Source of the DNA: DASQMT01 sp963835735
Lineage (GTDB): Bacteria > Actinomycetota > Thermoleophilia > Solirubrobacterales > Solirubrobacteraceae
Length of the DNA: 64,000 nt
Reading direction: 5' to 3'
Assembly (NCBI GenBank): GCA_963835735.1
Contig: CAWIGP010000005.1
Location: 558,001 to 622,000 of the forward strand
A model generated the notes under the pieces. It was not told the DNA's origin. It searched no databases and saw only the letters and a list, made by a program, of their open reading frames with translations. Below are positions 11,054 through 18,740 of this stretch, piece after piece; position 1 is the first letter of the stretch, and the number at the start of each line of letters is the position of its first letter. The position numbers and the translations under genes are program-made.

Positions 11054-11994
11054 AGCACGAACGCGCCCGCGTCGAGCACGCGCGTGCCGCCGACGTCGAG
11101 CGTCGCGTCCTCGATCAGGCAGTCGAGATGGACCGGCACCGACACCGTGCCGCCGATCCCGGCGCTGGCACCGAACGCGACGTGCACGGTGCCGAGCATC
11201 TTCTCGTCCTCGAGGATTAGCCCGGTCAGCGTTGCGCGCTCGTTGGTGCCGACGCCGAGCTCGGCAAGGTTCCGGCCCTCCGACCCGGCGCCGTCGAGCA
11301 GCGCGATCCAGCGCGCGCCCCAGTCGCCCTCCGCATCGGCGAGCCTCCCGTCGCGCACTGTCATCCGCACCGGCGCGTCGGGGAGCCCGAGCGTCGCCAG
11401 CGACGCGGCGACCAGCGTCCCCTCCCCGCCGAGCGGCGAGATGAAGCCCTCGCCGCACGGAAGGTTCCCGAACGCCCCGTCGGCGGTGAGGTCGCCGTCG
11501 TCGGCGATGCCGGTCCGGCCGCTCAGGTCGAGCGTGAGGTCGGTCCCGCGCGGGCACGTCACGTGCGCGCGGTCGGACGCGGTCAGCAGCTCCGCGACGG
11601 CGCGGCTGCGCGCGGCCATCGCCGGGAAGTCTGCGGCCATCAGCCGCGCGAGCATGTCCTCGGTCATGCCCGGCAGCGTCGCGCCGCGCGCGCCGGCGTC
11701 GCTCGCGGCCTTGCGCGCGCGCGTGTGAGAGAGCGAGCGCTTGCGTCGGCGCGATGAACACGCGCGCGGCGGCGAGCGCGGCGGCCACCACCGCCGGCGG
11801 CTCCTCGCCGTCGACCGAGCGCGGCTCCATCACGGCCGTGCACCGCCTCGGCGCCCCGGGCAGCGGCGGCCTCGCGCAGGGCGTCGCCCAGCGCGCGCGT
11901 GGTGCGGTCGACCACGATCACGACGTCCTCGCCCGGCCTTGACGCCGAGGCACGGCCCGACGACGGTCTCCACCGCCCGCTGCAGATCGCTCAT
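11050..11994 (-). CDS. M29-like aminopeptidase (frameshifted)
   Basis: Begins at ATG 11994 (MSDLQRAVETVVGPCLGVKA). The 11050-11667 part is unbroken and contains RSRAVAELLTASDRAHVTC, TLDLSGR, the NLPCGEGFISP segment with a conserved Glu, and HLDCLIEDATLDVGG near the end, features of the thermophilic-metalloprotease (M29/AmpS) family. Upstream the coding frame switches near 11935, 11840 and 11725. The family removes N-terminal residues using a two-metal site. It is first in the minus-strand block that runs through hisS and aspS to mnmA. The gap to the divergent thioredoxin-like gene is only 24 nt. Confidence 0.7.
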
Positions 11995-12018
11995 GCGCGC
12001 GGACGATAGCCTCGAGCC

Positions 12019-12561
12019 ATGGCCGACACCGTCACCCGCTTCGGCATCGGCGATCCGGTGCCGCCGTTCACGCTCCCCGACCCCGAAGGCGAGCGGCACG
12101 CGGTGCCGCTCGACCCCGCGCCGGCGGCGACCGTCCTCGTGGTCACCTGCAACCACTGCCCGTACGCGATCGCCTGGACGGCGCGCCTGAACGCGGTCGC
12201 GGAGGAGTACGCCGGGCGCGGCGTGCGCTTCCTCGGCATCCACGCCAACGACGCCGCCCGCTACCCGGCCGACTCGCTCGACCACATCCGGCGGCTCGCG
12301 CGCGAGGGCCGCTGGAACCACCCGCAGCTGCACGACGAGAGCCAGGAGACCGCGCGCGCCCTCGGGGCCGAGGTCACGCCGCACGTGTTCGTGCTCGACG
12401 GGCAGCAGCGGCTCGCCTACCGGGGCGCGCCCGACGCCGATCACCGGGACGAGTCGCAGAACGCCGCCTGGCTGCGCGCGGCGCTCGACGACGTGCTCGC
12501 CGGCCGCGCCGTCGAGCGGCCCGAGACGCCGCCGCGCGGCTGCAGCGTGAAGTGGCGTTAG
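12019..12561 (+). CDS. Thioredoxin-fold peroxiredoxin-like protein (CNHCPYA)
   Basis: A 180-residue AhpC/TSA-like thioredoxin-fold protein. The redox motif CNHCPYA is at residues 44-50, followed by VRFLGIHAND, a thioredoxin cis-Pro segment (EVTPHVFVLD) and a C-terminal PRGCSVKW motif with another Cys. This arrangement is typical of a widespread bacterial thioredoxin family. It lacks a signal peptide, so it is cytoplasmic. A -10-like TAGCCT (12007-12012) sits 6 nt before the ATG and there is no Shine-Dalgarno, so the mRNA is probably leaderless. It converges with a small membrane protein gene, overlapping by 4 nt. Confidence 0.88.
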   Translation: MADTVTRFGIGDPVPPFTLPDPEGERHAVPLDPAPAATVLVVTCNHCPYAIAWTARLNAVAEEYAGRGVRFLGIHANDAARYPADSLDHIRRLAREGRWNHPQLHDESQETARALGAEVTPHVFVLDGQQRLAYRGAPDADHRDESQNAAWLRAALDDVLAGRAVERPETPPRGCSVKWR

Positions 12562-12722
12562 AGCAGCGCGAGCAGCAGCACGATCACGACCAGCACGAAC
12601 AGCACGGCGCCCGCCGCGGCCGGCTGCCACTGGTTGCGCCAGAAATCCGGGTTGGCGCGGTCGCGCGTGTGGTGACCCTCCGGCGGAGTGCCGACCCAGT
12701 CGTCGTCGTCGCGCGTGGGCAT
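12558..12722 (-). CDS. 54-aa single-pass membrane protein
   Basis: ATG 12722 to TAA 12558. The N-terminus is acidic/polar (MPTRDDDDWVGTPPEGHHTR), followed by DRANPDFWRNQWQP and one C-terminal membrane segment of about 17 residues (AVLFVLVVIVLLLALL). The amphipathic then hydrophobic layout, intact frame and tight convergent fit with the thioredoxin gene (4-nt overlap) favour a real tail-anchored protein. Its 5' side faces the divergent secreted-protein gene. Function unknown. Confidence 0.65.
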   Translation of the reverse strand: MPTRDDDDWVGTPPEGHHTRDRANPDFWRNQWQPAAAGAVLFVLVVIVLLLALL

Positions 12723-12768
12723 GATCGCAAAGATACCTCCGAGAAATCGATTTCATTATGGTTCCCGG

Positions 12769-13605
12769 ATGCTCCCCAAGTCAGTCGCGGCGATCCTGGT
12801 GGTCGCCGCAATCTCCCTCCTCCCCACCACCCAAGCCGGAGCGGCACCGGTCGCCGCGAAGGTGCAGGACCCCTCCGGCGACGCGTCTAGACCCGAGCTC
12901 GACGCGACGGCGCTGTCGCTCACCGTCGACCAGCCGAACGGCGTCATCGAAGGGGCCGTGACCCTCGCCGCCGCCCCCACGGCCGAGGTCACCGACAGCG
13001 TCGAGATCGTGCTCGGGCACTTCTCGCGGCCCGATCACGGCGACTGCAAGCTCGGATCGACGACCACGATCTGGATCCCCGACGCCGCCGACGTCGAGGC
13101 AGGCTTCCCGTGGCCGTTCGCCCAGCTGTTCCCACCGGGCAACGGCTCTGAGGACCCGTTCGGGTTCCTGCCCACCTACACCCCGCCCGACGGGCGCCAG
13201 ATCCAGTTCGCCAGCCATGAGTCGACCGCGGCGGTCGTCGACGCGATCCGCAGCAAGATCGGGCGCATCAACTGCGCCGAGCTGGCGACCGTCGAGGCGA
13301 ACACGTTCGAGACGCGCGACGAGATCACGACCGCGCTGGCGAGCGGGCCGGTGCCGCGCTGCGACGTCCGGGCGCGCTCGGCCAAGGGCGGCCGCACCGT
13401 GGTCGCCCGCTGCGAGAACGTGCGCGGCAAGGTGTTCGTCTCCTGGGTGAAGCACGGCTCGCGCAACACGTTCTCCGGCAAGCGGAAGGTCAACGCGAAC
13501 GGCCGCGTCAAGATCTCGACGCTGCGCAACTGGCGCGGCATGTACCACCTGACGATCTGGAAGGGCGATCTCGTCGCCGGCGCGGTTGACGTGAAGTTCC
13601 GCTGA
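12769..13605 (+). CDS. Secreted protein of unknown function
   Basis: The preferred start is ATG 12769: a TATGGT -10 hexamer (12757-12762) lies 6 nt before it, and the product opens with a clean Sec signal (MLPKSVAAILVVAAISLLPT, then TQAGA). The mature part (about 250 aa) begins VAAKVQDPSGDASRPELDAT, a pattern seen in beta-sandwich exported proteins, and ends in a basic 60-residue region (TFSGKRKVNANGRVKIST) suited to cell-wall or polyanion binding. Two pairs of cysteines are spaced through it (CKLG, NCAEL, RCDV, RCENV). No enzymatic motif is seen. Confidence 0.7.
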   Translation: MLPKSVAAILVVAAISLLPTTQAGAAPVAAKVQDPSGDASRPELDATALSLTVDQPNGVIEGAVTLAAAPTAEVTDSVEIVLGHFSRPDHGDCKLGSTTTIWIPDAADVEAGFPWPFAQLFPPGNGSEDPFGFLPTYTPPDGRQIQFASHESTAAVVDAIRSKIGRINCAELATVEANTFETRDEITTALASGPVPRCDVRARSAKGGRTVVARCENVRGKVFVSWVKHGSRNTFSGKRKVNANGRVKISTLRNWRGMYHLTIWKGDLVAGAVDVKFR

Positions 13606-13769
13606 CGGTTCAGCTTTTCGAACAGGGCCACGCCGGGGACAGTCGTGTCCTGTGCGCTTGGTCGCGGCGTTCTGCGGGTCGTCAGGCGTCCTACCGACGC
13701 GCAGAGGGGTGCCGACGCTCACCGGCAGCGACGAGGTCGTGATCCCGCCCACCCCGTAAGGGCAGGGGT

Positions 13770-13803
13770 CCGGGGGGCGCCGTCGGCGCGCGGCGCCCCC
13801 CGG
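13770..13803. terminator. 13-bp perfect GC hairpin after secreted-protein gene
   Basis: CCGGGGGGCGCCG (13770-13782) and CGGCGCCCCCCGG (13791-13803) pair perfectly around an 8-nt loop. It lies in the 13,606-13,869 gap between the secreted protein and marR; there is no gene in that gap. It lacks a T-tract, as is usual for terminators in very GC-rich actinobacteria. Confidence 0.5.
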
Positions 13804-13809
13804 CCACGG

Positions 13810-13838
13810 ACCTAAAGAGGGACAGTCCCCGTTTAGGT
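13810..13838. repeat. 29-nt palindrome upstream of marR
   Basis: Outer arms ACCTAAA (13810-13816) and TTTAGGT (13832-13838) enclose a perfect inner dyad GGGAC-A-GTCCC (13819-13829). It could be an operator or a mobile intergenic palindrome. Only one copy is visible in this window. Confidence 0.45.
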
Positions 13839-13852
13839 TCGCCGCAGTGCTT

Positions 13853-13869
13853 CGCTAAGGTAATTAGCG
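13853..13869. promoter_or_regulatory. Probable MarR operator overlapping marR -10
   Basis: Perfect inverted repeat CGCTAA-N5-TTAGCG immediately before the marR ATG (13870). A -10-like TAAGGT (13856-13861) lies inside it, 8 nt from the start codon, so bound MarR would block its own promoter. Confidence 0.55.
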
Positions 13870-14295
13870 ATGCAAAGTACTTCGGCCGACCAGGAACTCG
13901 CCGGCCGGCTGCGACACGCGATCGCGCGCTCGGCACGGCGGCTGCGCCAGGAGGCCGGAACCGGCCTCTCCCCCTCGCTGACCGCCGCGCTCGCGACCGT
14001 GGAGCGCCACGGCCCGCTGACGCCCAGCGAGCTGGCCGCGCGCGAGCGCGTGCAGCGCCCGACGATCACCCGCGTCGTCTGCCGCCTCGAGGATGCAGGG
14101 CTCGTCACCCGCGCGGCGGATCCCACCGACCGCCGTTCGGCGCTGATCACGATCACGCCGGGGGGCCGCGCGCTGCTCGAGGCGGCGCGGACACGCAAGG
14201 ACGTCTTCCTCTCCGAGCGCCTGGAGGCGCTCGCGGCCGCGGACCGCGCCACGCTGGAGCGGGCCGCCGCGCTGCTCGAGGACCTGCTCGAGTGA
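13870..14295 (+). CDS. MarR-family transcriptional regulator
   Basis: A 141-aa winged-helix regulator. A helical N-terminus is followed by SLTAALATVERHGPLTPSEL, the recognition helix region RPTITRVVCRLEDAGLVTRA and the wing DPTDRRSALITITPGGR. MarR proteins are dimers that usually release DNA on binding phenolic or other small ligands. The stop overlaps the start of the following MFS exporter (GTGA), so both are one transcript and the regulator probably controls the pump. A perfect CGCTAA/TTAGCG dyad sits directly upstream. Frame intact. Confidence 0.92.
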   Translation: MQSTSADQELAGRLRHAIARSARRLRQEAGTGLSPSLTAALATVERHGPLTPSELAARERVQRPTITRVVCRLEDAGLVTRAADPTDRRSALITITPGGRALLEAARTRKDVFLSERLEALAAADRATLERAAALLEDLLE

Positions 14296-15542
14296 CGGCG
14301 GCGCTCGACCGCACGTTCTCCTCGCTCCGCGTCCCCAACTACCGGCGCTACTTCGCCGGCCAGGCGGTCTCGATCTCCGGCAACTGGATGCAGATCGTGG
14401 CCGAGATGTGGCTGATCGTGGAGCTGACAGGGAGCGGCGTCGCCGTCGGGCTGACGGCCGGGCTGCAGTTCCTGCCGATGCTGCTGTTCGGGGCTTGGGG
14501 CGGCGTACTCGCCGATCGGCTCGACAAGCGCACGCTGCTGACGCTCACGCAGACGCTGATGACGATCCCGGCGGTCACGCTCTGGGGCCTGACGGCCGGC
14601 GGCGCAGTGGAGGCCTGGATCGTGTTCGCGCTCGTGTTCGCGCGCGGGACCGTGCTCGCGTTCGACAACCCCGCGCGGCAGGCGTTCGTGAGCGAGATCG
14701 TCGGCCCGGACCGCGTCGTCAACGCGGTGGCGCTCAACTCGGTGATCGTGCACTCCTCGCGCATCGCCGGGCCGGCCGCCGCCGGCGCGCTGATCGCGCT
14801 GCTCGGCGTGGCCGCGTGCTTCGCGGTCAACGCGGCGACGTTCGTGGTGATGATCGTCGCGCTGCGCTTGATGGATCCCGCGTTTCTCCACACCCCCGAG
14901 CGGGCGAAACGGGCGCGCGGCCAGCTCCGAGCCGGGCTCGCCTATGTGCGCCGCACGCCGGAGCTGCGCGTGCCGCTCGCGATGATGGTGGTGATCGGGA
15001 CGCTCTCGTTCAACTTCCAGGTGCTGCTGCCGTTGCTCGCGAGCCAGACGTGGGAGGGCACGGCGGCCACGTACGCGACGCTGACCGCGGTGATGGGCGT
15101 CGGTTCGGTGTTCGGGGCGCTCGCGGCGGGTGCGCGCGGGCGGGTGACCGACCGGCTGCTGATCGGGAGCGCGGCGCTGTTCGGCTTCGCCGAGCTGCTC
15201 GCGGCGGCCGCCCCCACGCTGACGCTACAGGCGCTGGCGCTGGTGCCGCTGGGAGCGGCGAGCGTGACGTTCGCGGCCGGCGTGAACTCCTCGCTGCAGC
15301 TCGCCTGCGAGCCGATGCTGCGCGGGCGGGTGATGGCGCTCTACGCGATCGTCTTCCTCGGCTCGACCGCGATCGGCGCGCCGCTGGTCGGCTGGCTCGC
15401 CCAGGCCGCCGGGCCGCGCAGCGGGCTGCTGGCCGGCGCGGTGGCCGCGCTCGCGACTGCGGCCTGGGCGCGGAGCGAGCTCGCGGGCCGGGCGCACGGC
15501 AAGCTGCCCGACCTGGCGCCGCCCGATCGCGTGACCGTCTGA
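14292..15542 (+). CDS. MFS transporter (EntS/MFS_3-like exporter)
   Basis: A 416-aa, about 12-TM permease. The N-terminus FSSLRVPNYRRYFAGQAVSI and VAEMWLIVELTGSGVAVGLT are typical of the MFS_3/EntS group of exporters. Motif A appears as GGVLADRLDKRT and a conserved DNPARQAFVSEIVG loop follows. GTG 14292 overlaps the marR stop, indicating co-translation and probable MarR-dependent expression. The substrate is unknown; relatives export siderophores or drugs. It is followed by two small hairpins. Confidence 0.9.
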   Translation: MTAALDRTFSSLRVPNYRRYFAGQAVSISGNWMQIVAEMWLIVELTGSGVAVGLTAGLQFLPMLLFGAWGGVLADRLDKRTLLTLTQTLMTIPAVTLWGLTAGGAVEAWIVFALVFARGTVLAFDNPARQAFVSEIVGPDRVVNAVALNSVIVHSSRIAGPAAAGALIALLGVAACFAVNAATFVVMIVALRLMDPAFLHTPERAKRARGQLRAGLAYVRRTPELRVPLAMMVVIGTLSFNFQVLLPLLASQTWEGTAATYATLTAVMGVGSVFGALAAGARGRVTDRLLIGSAALFGFAELLAAAAPTLTLQALALVPLGAASVTFAAGVNSSLQLACEPMLRGRVMALYAIVFLGSTAIGAPLVGWLAQAAGPRSGLLAGAVAALATAAWARSELAGRAHGKLPDLAPPDRVTV

Positions 15543-15555
15543 CGCGGCGCTCGAG

Positions 15556-15585
15556 TCCACCTTTCGGTGGAACTGCGATGCGCAG
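15556..15585. terminator. Two short tandem hairpins after the MFS gene
   Basis: TCCACC-TTTC-GGTGGA (15556-15571) is followed directly by CTGCG-ATG-CGCAG (15573-15585). Together they may end marR-MFS transcription before the next gene at 15631. Confidence 0.4.
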
Positions 15586-15630
15586 TCCGGGCGATGACAT
15601 CGGCGCAACGCCCCCGTACGGTCGCGCCCC

Positions 15631-16002
15631 ATGAGCGCCAGTCCCGCAGCAGAAGAGCTCATGCGGGTGGCGCCGCGCGTGTACGGGGCGGCGCTGGTCG
15701 CGTCGCGCGACGAGCCGGCAGCCGCCGAGACCACCGTGAGGGTGCTGGAGGCCGCGGCCGGCCAAGCCGGCGAGGTCGATGTGGATCTCCTGGTGCAGCG
15801 CGCGATCCGCTTGAGCGTGCGGGCCAATCCCGCCGAATCCTTCGCGCGCATCGCGCCGGGCGATCGCGAGGCGGTCGCCCTGGCGCGACTGGCGGGATAC
15901 ACGGTGGGCGAGGTGGCCTCCGCGCTCGGAAAGGGCGCCGACGAGATCAAGACGATGATGCTCCGAGGCCTGCGGAGCATCCAGGCGACGCCGGCCCGGT
16001 GA
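15631..16002 (+). CDS. Sigma-70 region 4-like small protein (no region 2)
   Basis: A 123-aa acidic, helical protein. The C-terminal half, AGDREAVALARLAGYTVGEV then ASALGKGADEIKTMMLRGLR, has the sigma region-4 helix-turn-helix pattern. The N-terminal half (MSASPAAEELMRVAPRVYGA...) does not show a convincing region 2 core-binding motif and is shorter than in ECF sigma factors. It could be a divergent ECF-like factor or a DNA-binding or anti-sigma decoy. A TACGGT -10-like hexamer (15617-15622) lies 8 nt before the ATG, with no Shine-Dalgarno. It ends 2 nt from the convergent response regulator. Confidence 0.65.
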   Translation: MSASPAAEELMRVAPRVYGAALVASRDEPAAAETTVRVLEAAAGQAGEVDVDLLVQRAIRLSVRANPAESFARIAPGDREAVALARLAGYTVGEVASALGKGADEIKTMMLRGLRSIQATPAR

Positions 16003-16004
16003 GC

Positions 16005-16652
16005 TCAATCGAGGTATCGCGCCGCGAAAGCCGCCGCCTCGGCCCGGTTCCGGAACCGGAGCTTCTCCAGCACGTGTCGCACGTGGGTCTTGACCGTGGC
16101 CTCGCCGATCTGCAGCCGGTCCGCGATCTCGCGATTGCGCAGGCCCTCGGCGAGCAGCCGGAGCACCTCCCGCTCCCGATCGGTCAGCTCCGCGAGCGGA
16201 TCCGGGGCTCGCTGCGGATCTCCGCCCGCCAGCTCCCGCAGCAGCCGCCCCGCCATCTCCGGGGGTATCTGCGGCTCGCCGCGACCCGCTTCGAGCACAG
16301 CCTCGATCAGCTGTTGCGGAGCGATGTCCTTGAGCAGGTAGCCGGCCGCCCCGACGCGCAGGGCGGCGTAGAGGTCGGGCTCCTGCTCGGACACCGTCAG
16401 GATCATCACCTCGGTGTCCGCGCAGCGTTCACGAATCGCGGCGCAGGCCTCGATCCCGCGCATGACCGGCATGTTGAGGTCGAGCAGGACGACGTCTGGG
16501 GCGCGCCGCTCGGCGAGGCCCACCGCCTCCCGGCCGTCGCGGGCGAGGCCGATCACCTCGATCCGCTCGTCCGCGCCCAAGAGAGCGGCGGTTCCTTCGC
16601 GCATCAGGCGGTGATCGTCGGCGATCAGGAGCCTCACGGGTCGGTCCGGCAT
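16005..16652 (-). CDS. NarL/LuxR-family response regulator
   Basis: Starts at ATG 16652 (MPDRPVRLLIADD). Receiver domain: acidic pair DD at residues 11-12, phospho-acceptor Asp in VVLLDLNMP, Thr in MILTVSE and Lys in YLLKD. A LuxR-type HTH follows (LTDREREVLRLLAEGLRNRE, then IADRLQIGEATVKTHVRHVL). The cognate histidine kinase is divergently transcribed from the adjacent region, so this is a complete NarX/NarL-style two-component system. A CATACT hexamer 9 nt upstream could be the -10. Confidence 0.95.
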   Translation of the reverse strand: MPDRPVRLLIADDHRLMREGTAALLGADERIEVIGLARDGREAVGLAERRAPDVVLLDLNMPVMRGIEACAAIRERCADTEVMILTVSEQEPDLYAALRVGAAGYLLKDIAPQQLIEAVLEAGRGEPQIPPEMAGRLLRELAGGDPQRAPDPLAELTDREREVLRLLAEGLRNREIADRLQIGEATVKTHVRHVLEKLRFRNRAEAAAFAARYLD

Positions 16653-16680
16653 GGGACTGGAAGTATGGTGGGAAGCCGCC

Positions 16681-17835
16681 GTGAGCACTGAGCAGAGGGC
16701 TTCCACGCCCGGTCACCGCCCGGAACACGAGGTCCTGGCGGCTTTGGGTGCGATCAACCGCGTGGCGCGGGCGCTCGTGGGCTCCGGCAGCCTTGCTCAG
16801 CTCGCCGAGCGAGCGCTCAGCGAGATGCGTGACGCCATGGACCTCGAGCTGGTCGTCCTCTATCTCCCGGGAACCGGCGAACGGCCCAGCCTCACGCGCT
16901 TCGTGACGTCCGCCGGGGGAACCGCACCCGTGCGGGCTCGCGACGAGATCTCGTTCGAGGACGAGGCGTGGCAGCTCGCGATCGCGAGCGGGGCGCCGCT
17001 GCTCTTCCGCGAGGAGGCCAGCTGGCTCGTGCTGAACCCGTTCGAGCCGCCCGCGAAGTCGTGGCTGGTGCTGCCGCTGGTGTCGGAGCGCCAGCTCGTC
17101 GGCGCCGTGGTGGCTGCCGCGCCGGCGCCGCTTCCGCTGGACCCGACGGCGGCGACTGTCCTCAGCCTCCTCGGCGATCTGCTCGCCGCGGGAATCGCCA
17201 CCGCGCGCCTCCGCCGCGAGCTCCAGGGTGCGGAGATCGAGCGCGAGCGGATGCGGGTGGCCGCGGAGATGCACGACGGACTCGCCCAGGACCTCGCCCT
17301 GGCGATGCGCGAGCTCGCGCTGCTCGACTCCGATCCGCCTGCTGACCAGGCGCGAGCCAGTGCCGGCCGCCTGCGCGAGGCCGTCTCGTCGGCACACCGG
17401 ATCGCACGCGCCAGGCTCGAGGACCTGTCGGTCTCGGTGCCCCTCGGCGGGATCCAGGCCGCCGTCGAGGACGTGTGCGCCCACCGCGGGCGAGGGCTTC
17501 CGCTCGCCATCACCTGCACGGGCCCGGCTGTCGACGTGCCTCCCGAGACCGCGGCGGTCGTCGTTCGGGTGCTGACCGAGGCGCTGGCGAACGTGCGGCG
17601 CCACGCGCAGGCGACCGAGGTCGGCGTCGTGCTGGCGGTCGACCCCGACCGCCTGACGCTCACGATCCGGGACGACGGGGTCGGGTTCTCGGTCGGCGAG
17701 GTCGGCGGCCCGGGTGACGGCCACTTCGGCCTGACGCTGATGCGCGAGCGGGCACGCGGCGCAGGCGGCCGCCTGACGCTCGGCTCGAGCGCGGGCGAAG
17801 GCACGTCCGTCGCTCTGCAGGTGCCCGTACGGTGA
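16681..17835 (+). CDS. GAF sensor histidine kinase (HisKA_3)
   Basis: Probably starts at GTG 16681; an in-frame ATG at 16651 would overlap the divergent regulator start. A GAF-like sensor covers about residues 20-170 (SLAQLAERALSEMRDAMDLE ... WLVLPLVSERQLVGAVV). The HisKA_3 dimerisation helix carries the phospho-His (RVAAEMHDGLAQDLALAMRE), and the HATPase has N-box TEALANVRRHA, G1 IRDDGVGF and GHFGLTLMRERA. No membrane segments, so the kinase is cytoplasmic and probably senses a soluble or redox cue. It pairs with the adjacent NarL-type regulator. Confidence 0.92.
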   Translation: MSTEQRASTPGHRPEHEVLAALGAINRVARALVGSGSLAQLAERALSEMRDAMDLELVVLYLPGTGERPSLTRFVTSAGGTAPVRARDEISFEDEAWQLAIASGAPLLFREEASWLVLNPFEPPAKSWLVLPLVSERQLVGAVVAAAPAPLPLDPTAATVLSLLGDLLAAGIATARLRRELQGAEIERERMRVAAEMHDGLAQDLALAMRELALLDSDPPADQARASAGRLREAVSSAHRIARARLEDLSVSVPLGGIQAAVEDVCAHRGRGLPLAITCTGPAVDVPPETAAVVVRVLTEALANVRRHAQATEVGVVLAVDPDRLTLTIRDDGVGFSVGEVGGPGDGHFGLTLMRERARGAGGRLTLGSSAGEGTSVALQVPVR

Positions 17836-17857
17836 CCGCTCGACTATGGTTCAGCCC

Positions 17858-18436
17858 GTGATCGGCGCCGCACTCGCCCCTGAGGTCGACGGCGGTGCGT
17901 GTCCGCACTTCGCGGTGCTGCTCAGGAGCGCGGAGGAGTTCGCTCCGATCGTCGCCTCGTTCTACTCGCTCGGCGCGAAGCGGAGAGGGTGGCTCGTCCA
18001 CCGGGGTGTCAGACCCGACGACGACCGGCAGGCGCTCGCCGGGGCCGGTCTCGACGTCGCCGGGCTCGAGGCCGAGCGACAGTTCGCAATCGAGCGCCTG
18101 CGGCTCGACGAGCCGCCCGAGGACCTGCCGCGTCGGGTCGCGCCCGCGTTCGACGAGGCGCTTGACCGGGGACTCACCGCGCTCTGGTCGTCGCATACGC
18201 CGGTCCCGGCGGACTCGGATTCCTTTGCGCGCGCGATGTCGATCGAGCGGGCCTGGGAGGAGCAGTTCAGGGATCGACCCGTCATCACGCTGTGCCCGTA
18301 CATCGTCGACGGGCTGGAGGCGACGGCCACGCTCGGCCGCATGTCCGAGCTGGCCGGCGGCCACGACGGCGTGCTGGTGCCGTCCGACCACGGCATCCGG
18401 CTGTTCAAGCAGGCCGCGGGGTCAGGCAGCCGATGA
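17858..18436 (+). CDS. MEDS-domain (DcmR-like sensory) protein
   Basis: About 192 aa. GTG 17858 is preferred because a TATGGT hexamer (17845-17850) lies 7 nt before it; an in-frame ATG at 17846 is the alternative. The MEDS pattern is visible: CPHFAVLLRSAEEFAPIVAS, FYSLGAKRRGWLVHRG, an ERAWEEQF stretch and the terminal VITLCPYIVDGL. MEDS domains are P-loop-like sensory modules found alone or with histidine kinases and anti-sigma antagonists. It follows the histidine kinase by 22 nt and may feed signals to it. The 3' end is directly followed by a soxR remnant. Confidence 0.7.
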   Translation: MIGAALAPEVDGGACPHFAVLLRSAEEFAPIVASFYSLGAKRRGWLVHRGVRPDDDRQALAGAGLDVAGLEAERQFAIERLRLDEPPEDLPRRVAPAFDEALDRGLTALWSSHTPVPADSDSFARAMSIERAWEEQFRDRPVITLCPYIVDGLEATATLGRMSELAGGHDGVLVPSDHGIRLFKQAAGSGSR

Positions 18437-18462
18437 GCGAACCCGCGCTGCAACGCTGAGCG

Positions 18463-18552
18463 GCCGGCTCGCCAATCCCGACGACCGCGCCGCCGCCTCG
18501 GGGCCTGGTCCGCGCTACTGGATCGGCGACGCGCGCGCCCCTATCGCGTGAC
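18463..18552 (+). pseudogene. soxR 3'-end remnant (90-nt duplicate)
   Basis: This stretch is 87/90 identical to the last 90 nt of the intact soxR (21871-21960), in the same orientation, and would encode RLANPDDRAAASGPGPRYWI and the rest of the tail. The upstream HTH and the Fe-S cysteines are missing. It is therefore a decayed or recombined copy of the gene end, not a functional gene. Confidence 0.75.
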
Positions 18553-18740
18553 GTGCAGGTAGAGCAGCGCCGCCGCGAGCCAGGCCAGGAGTCCGATGGC
18601 GACCGCGACGAGCCCGATGATCGTCCCGATCGGGATCGTCGCGGCGGCCGCGGCGAGCGGGCGTTGTCGTGGCGCTGCGCCAGCAGGACGAGGAACACGA
18701 CGGCTGCCGCGGCGATGCTCTTGACGACGACGGATCCCAT
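18541..18740 (-). CDS. Small two-TM membrane protein (one frameshift)
   Basis: ATG 18740 overlaps the methyltransferase stop (ATGA). The first membrane segment is VVVKSIAAAAVVFLVLLAQ. After a frame change in the GC-rich stretch near 18660, the second is ATIPIGTIIGLVAVAIGLLA followed by WLAAALLYLHVTR and a TAG at 18541. About 66 residues. It is coupled to the methyltransferase-FDOR genes and so may be the last gene of that TetR-controlled transcript. Its last codons overlap the soxR remnant. Unknown function. Confidence 0.55.
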
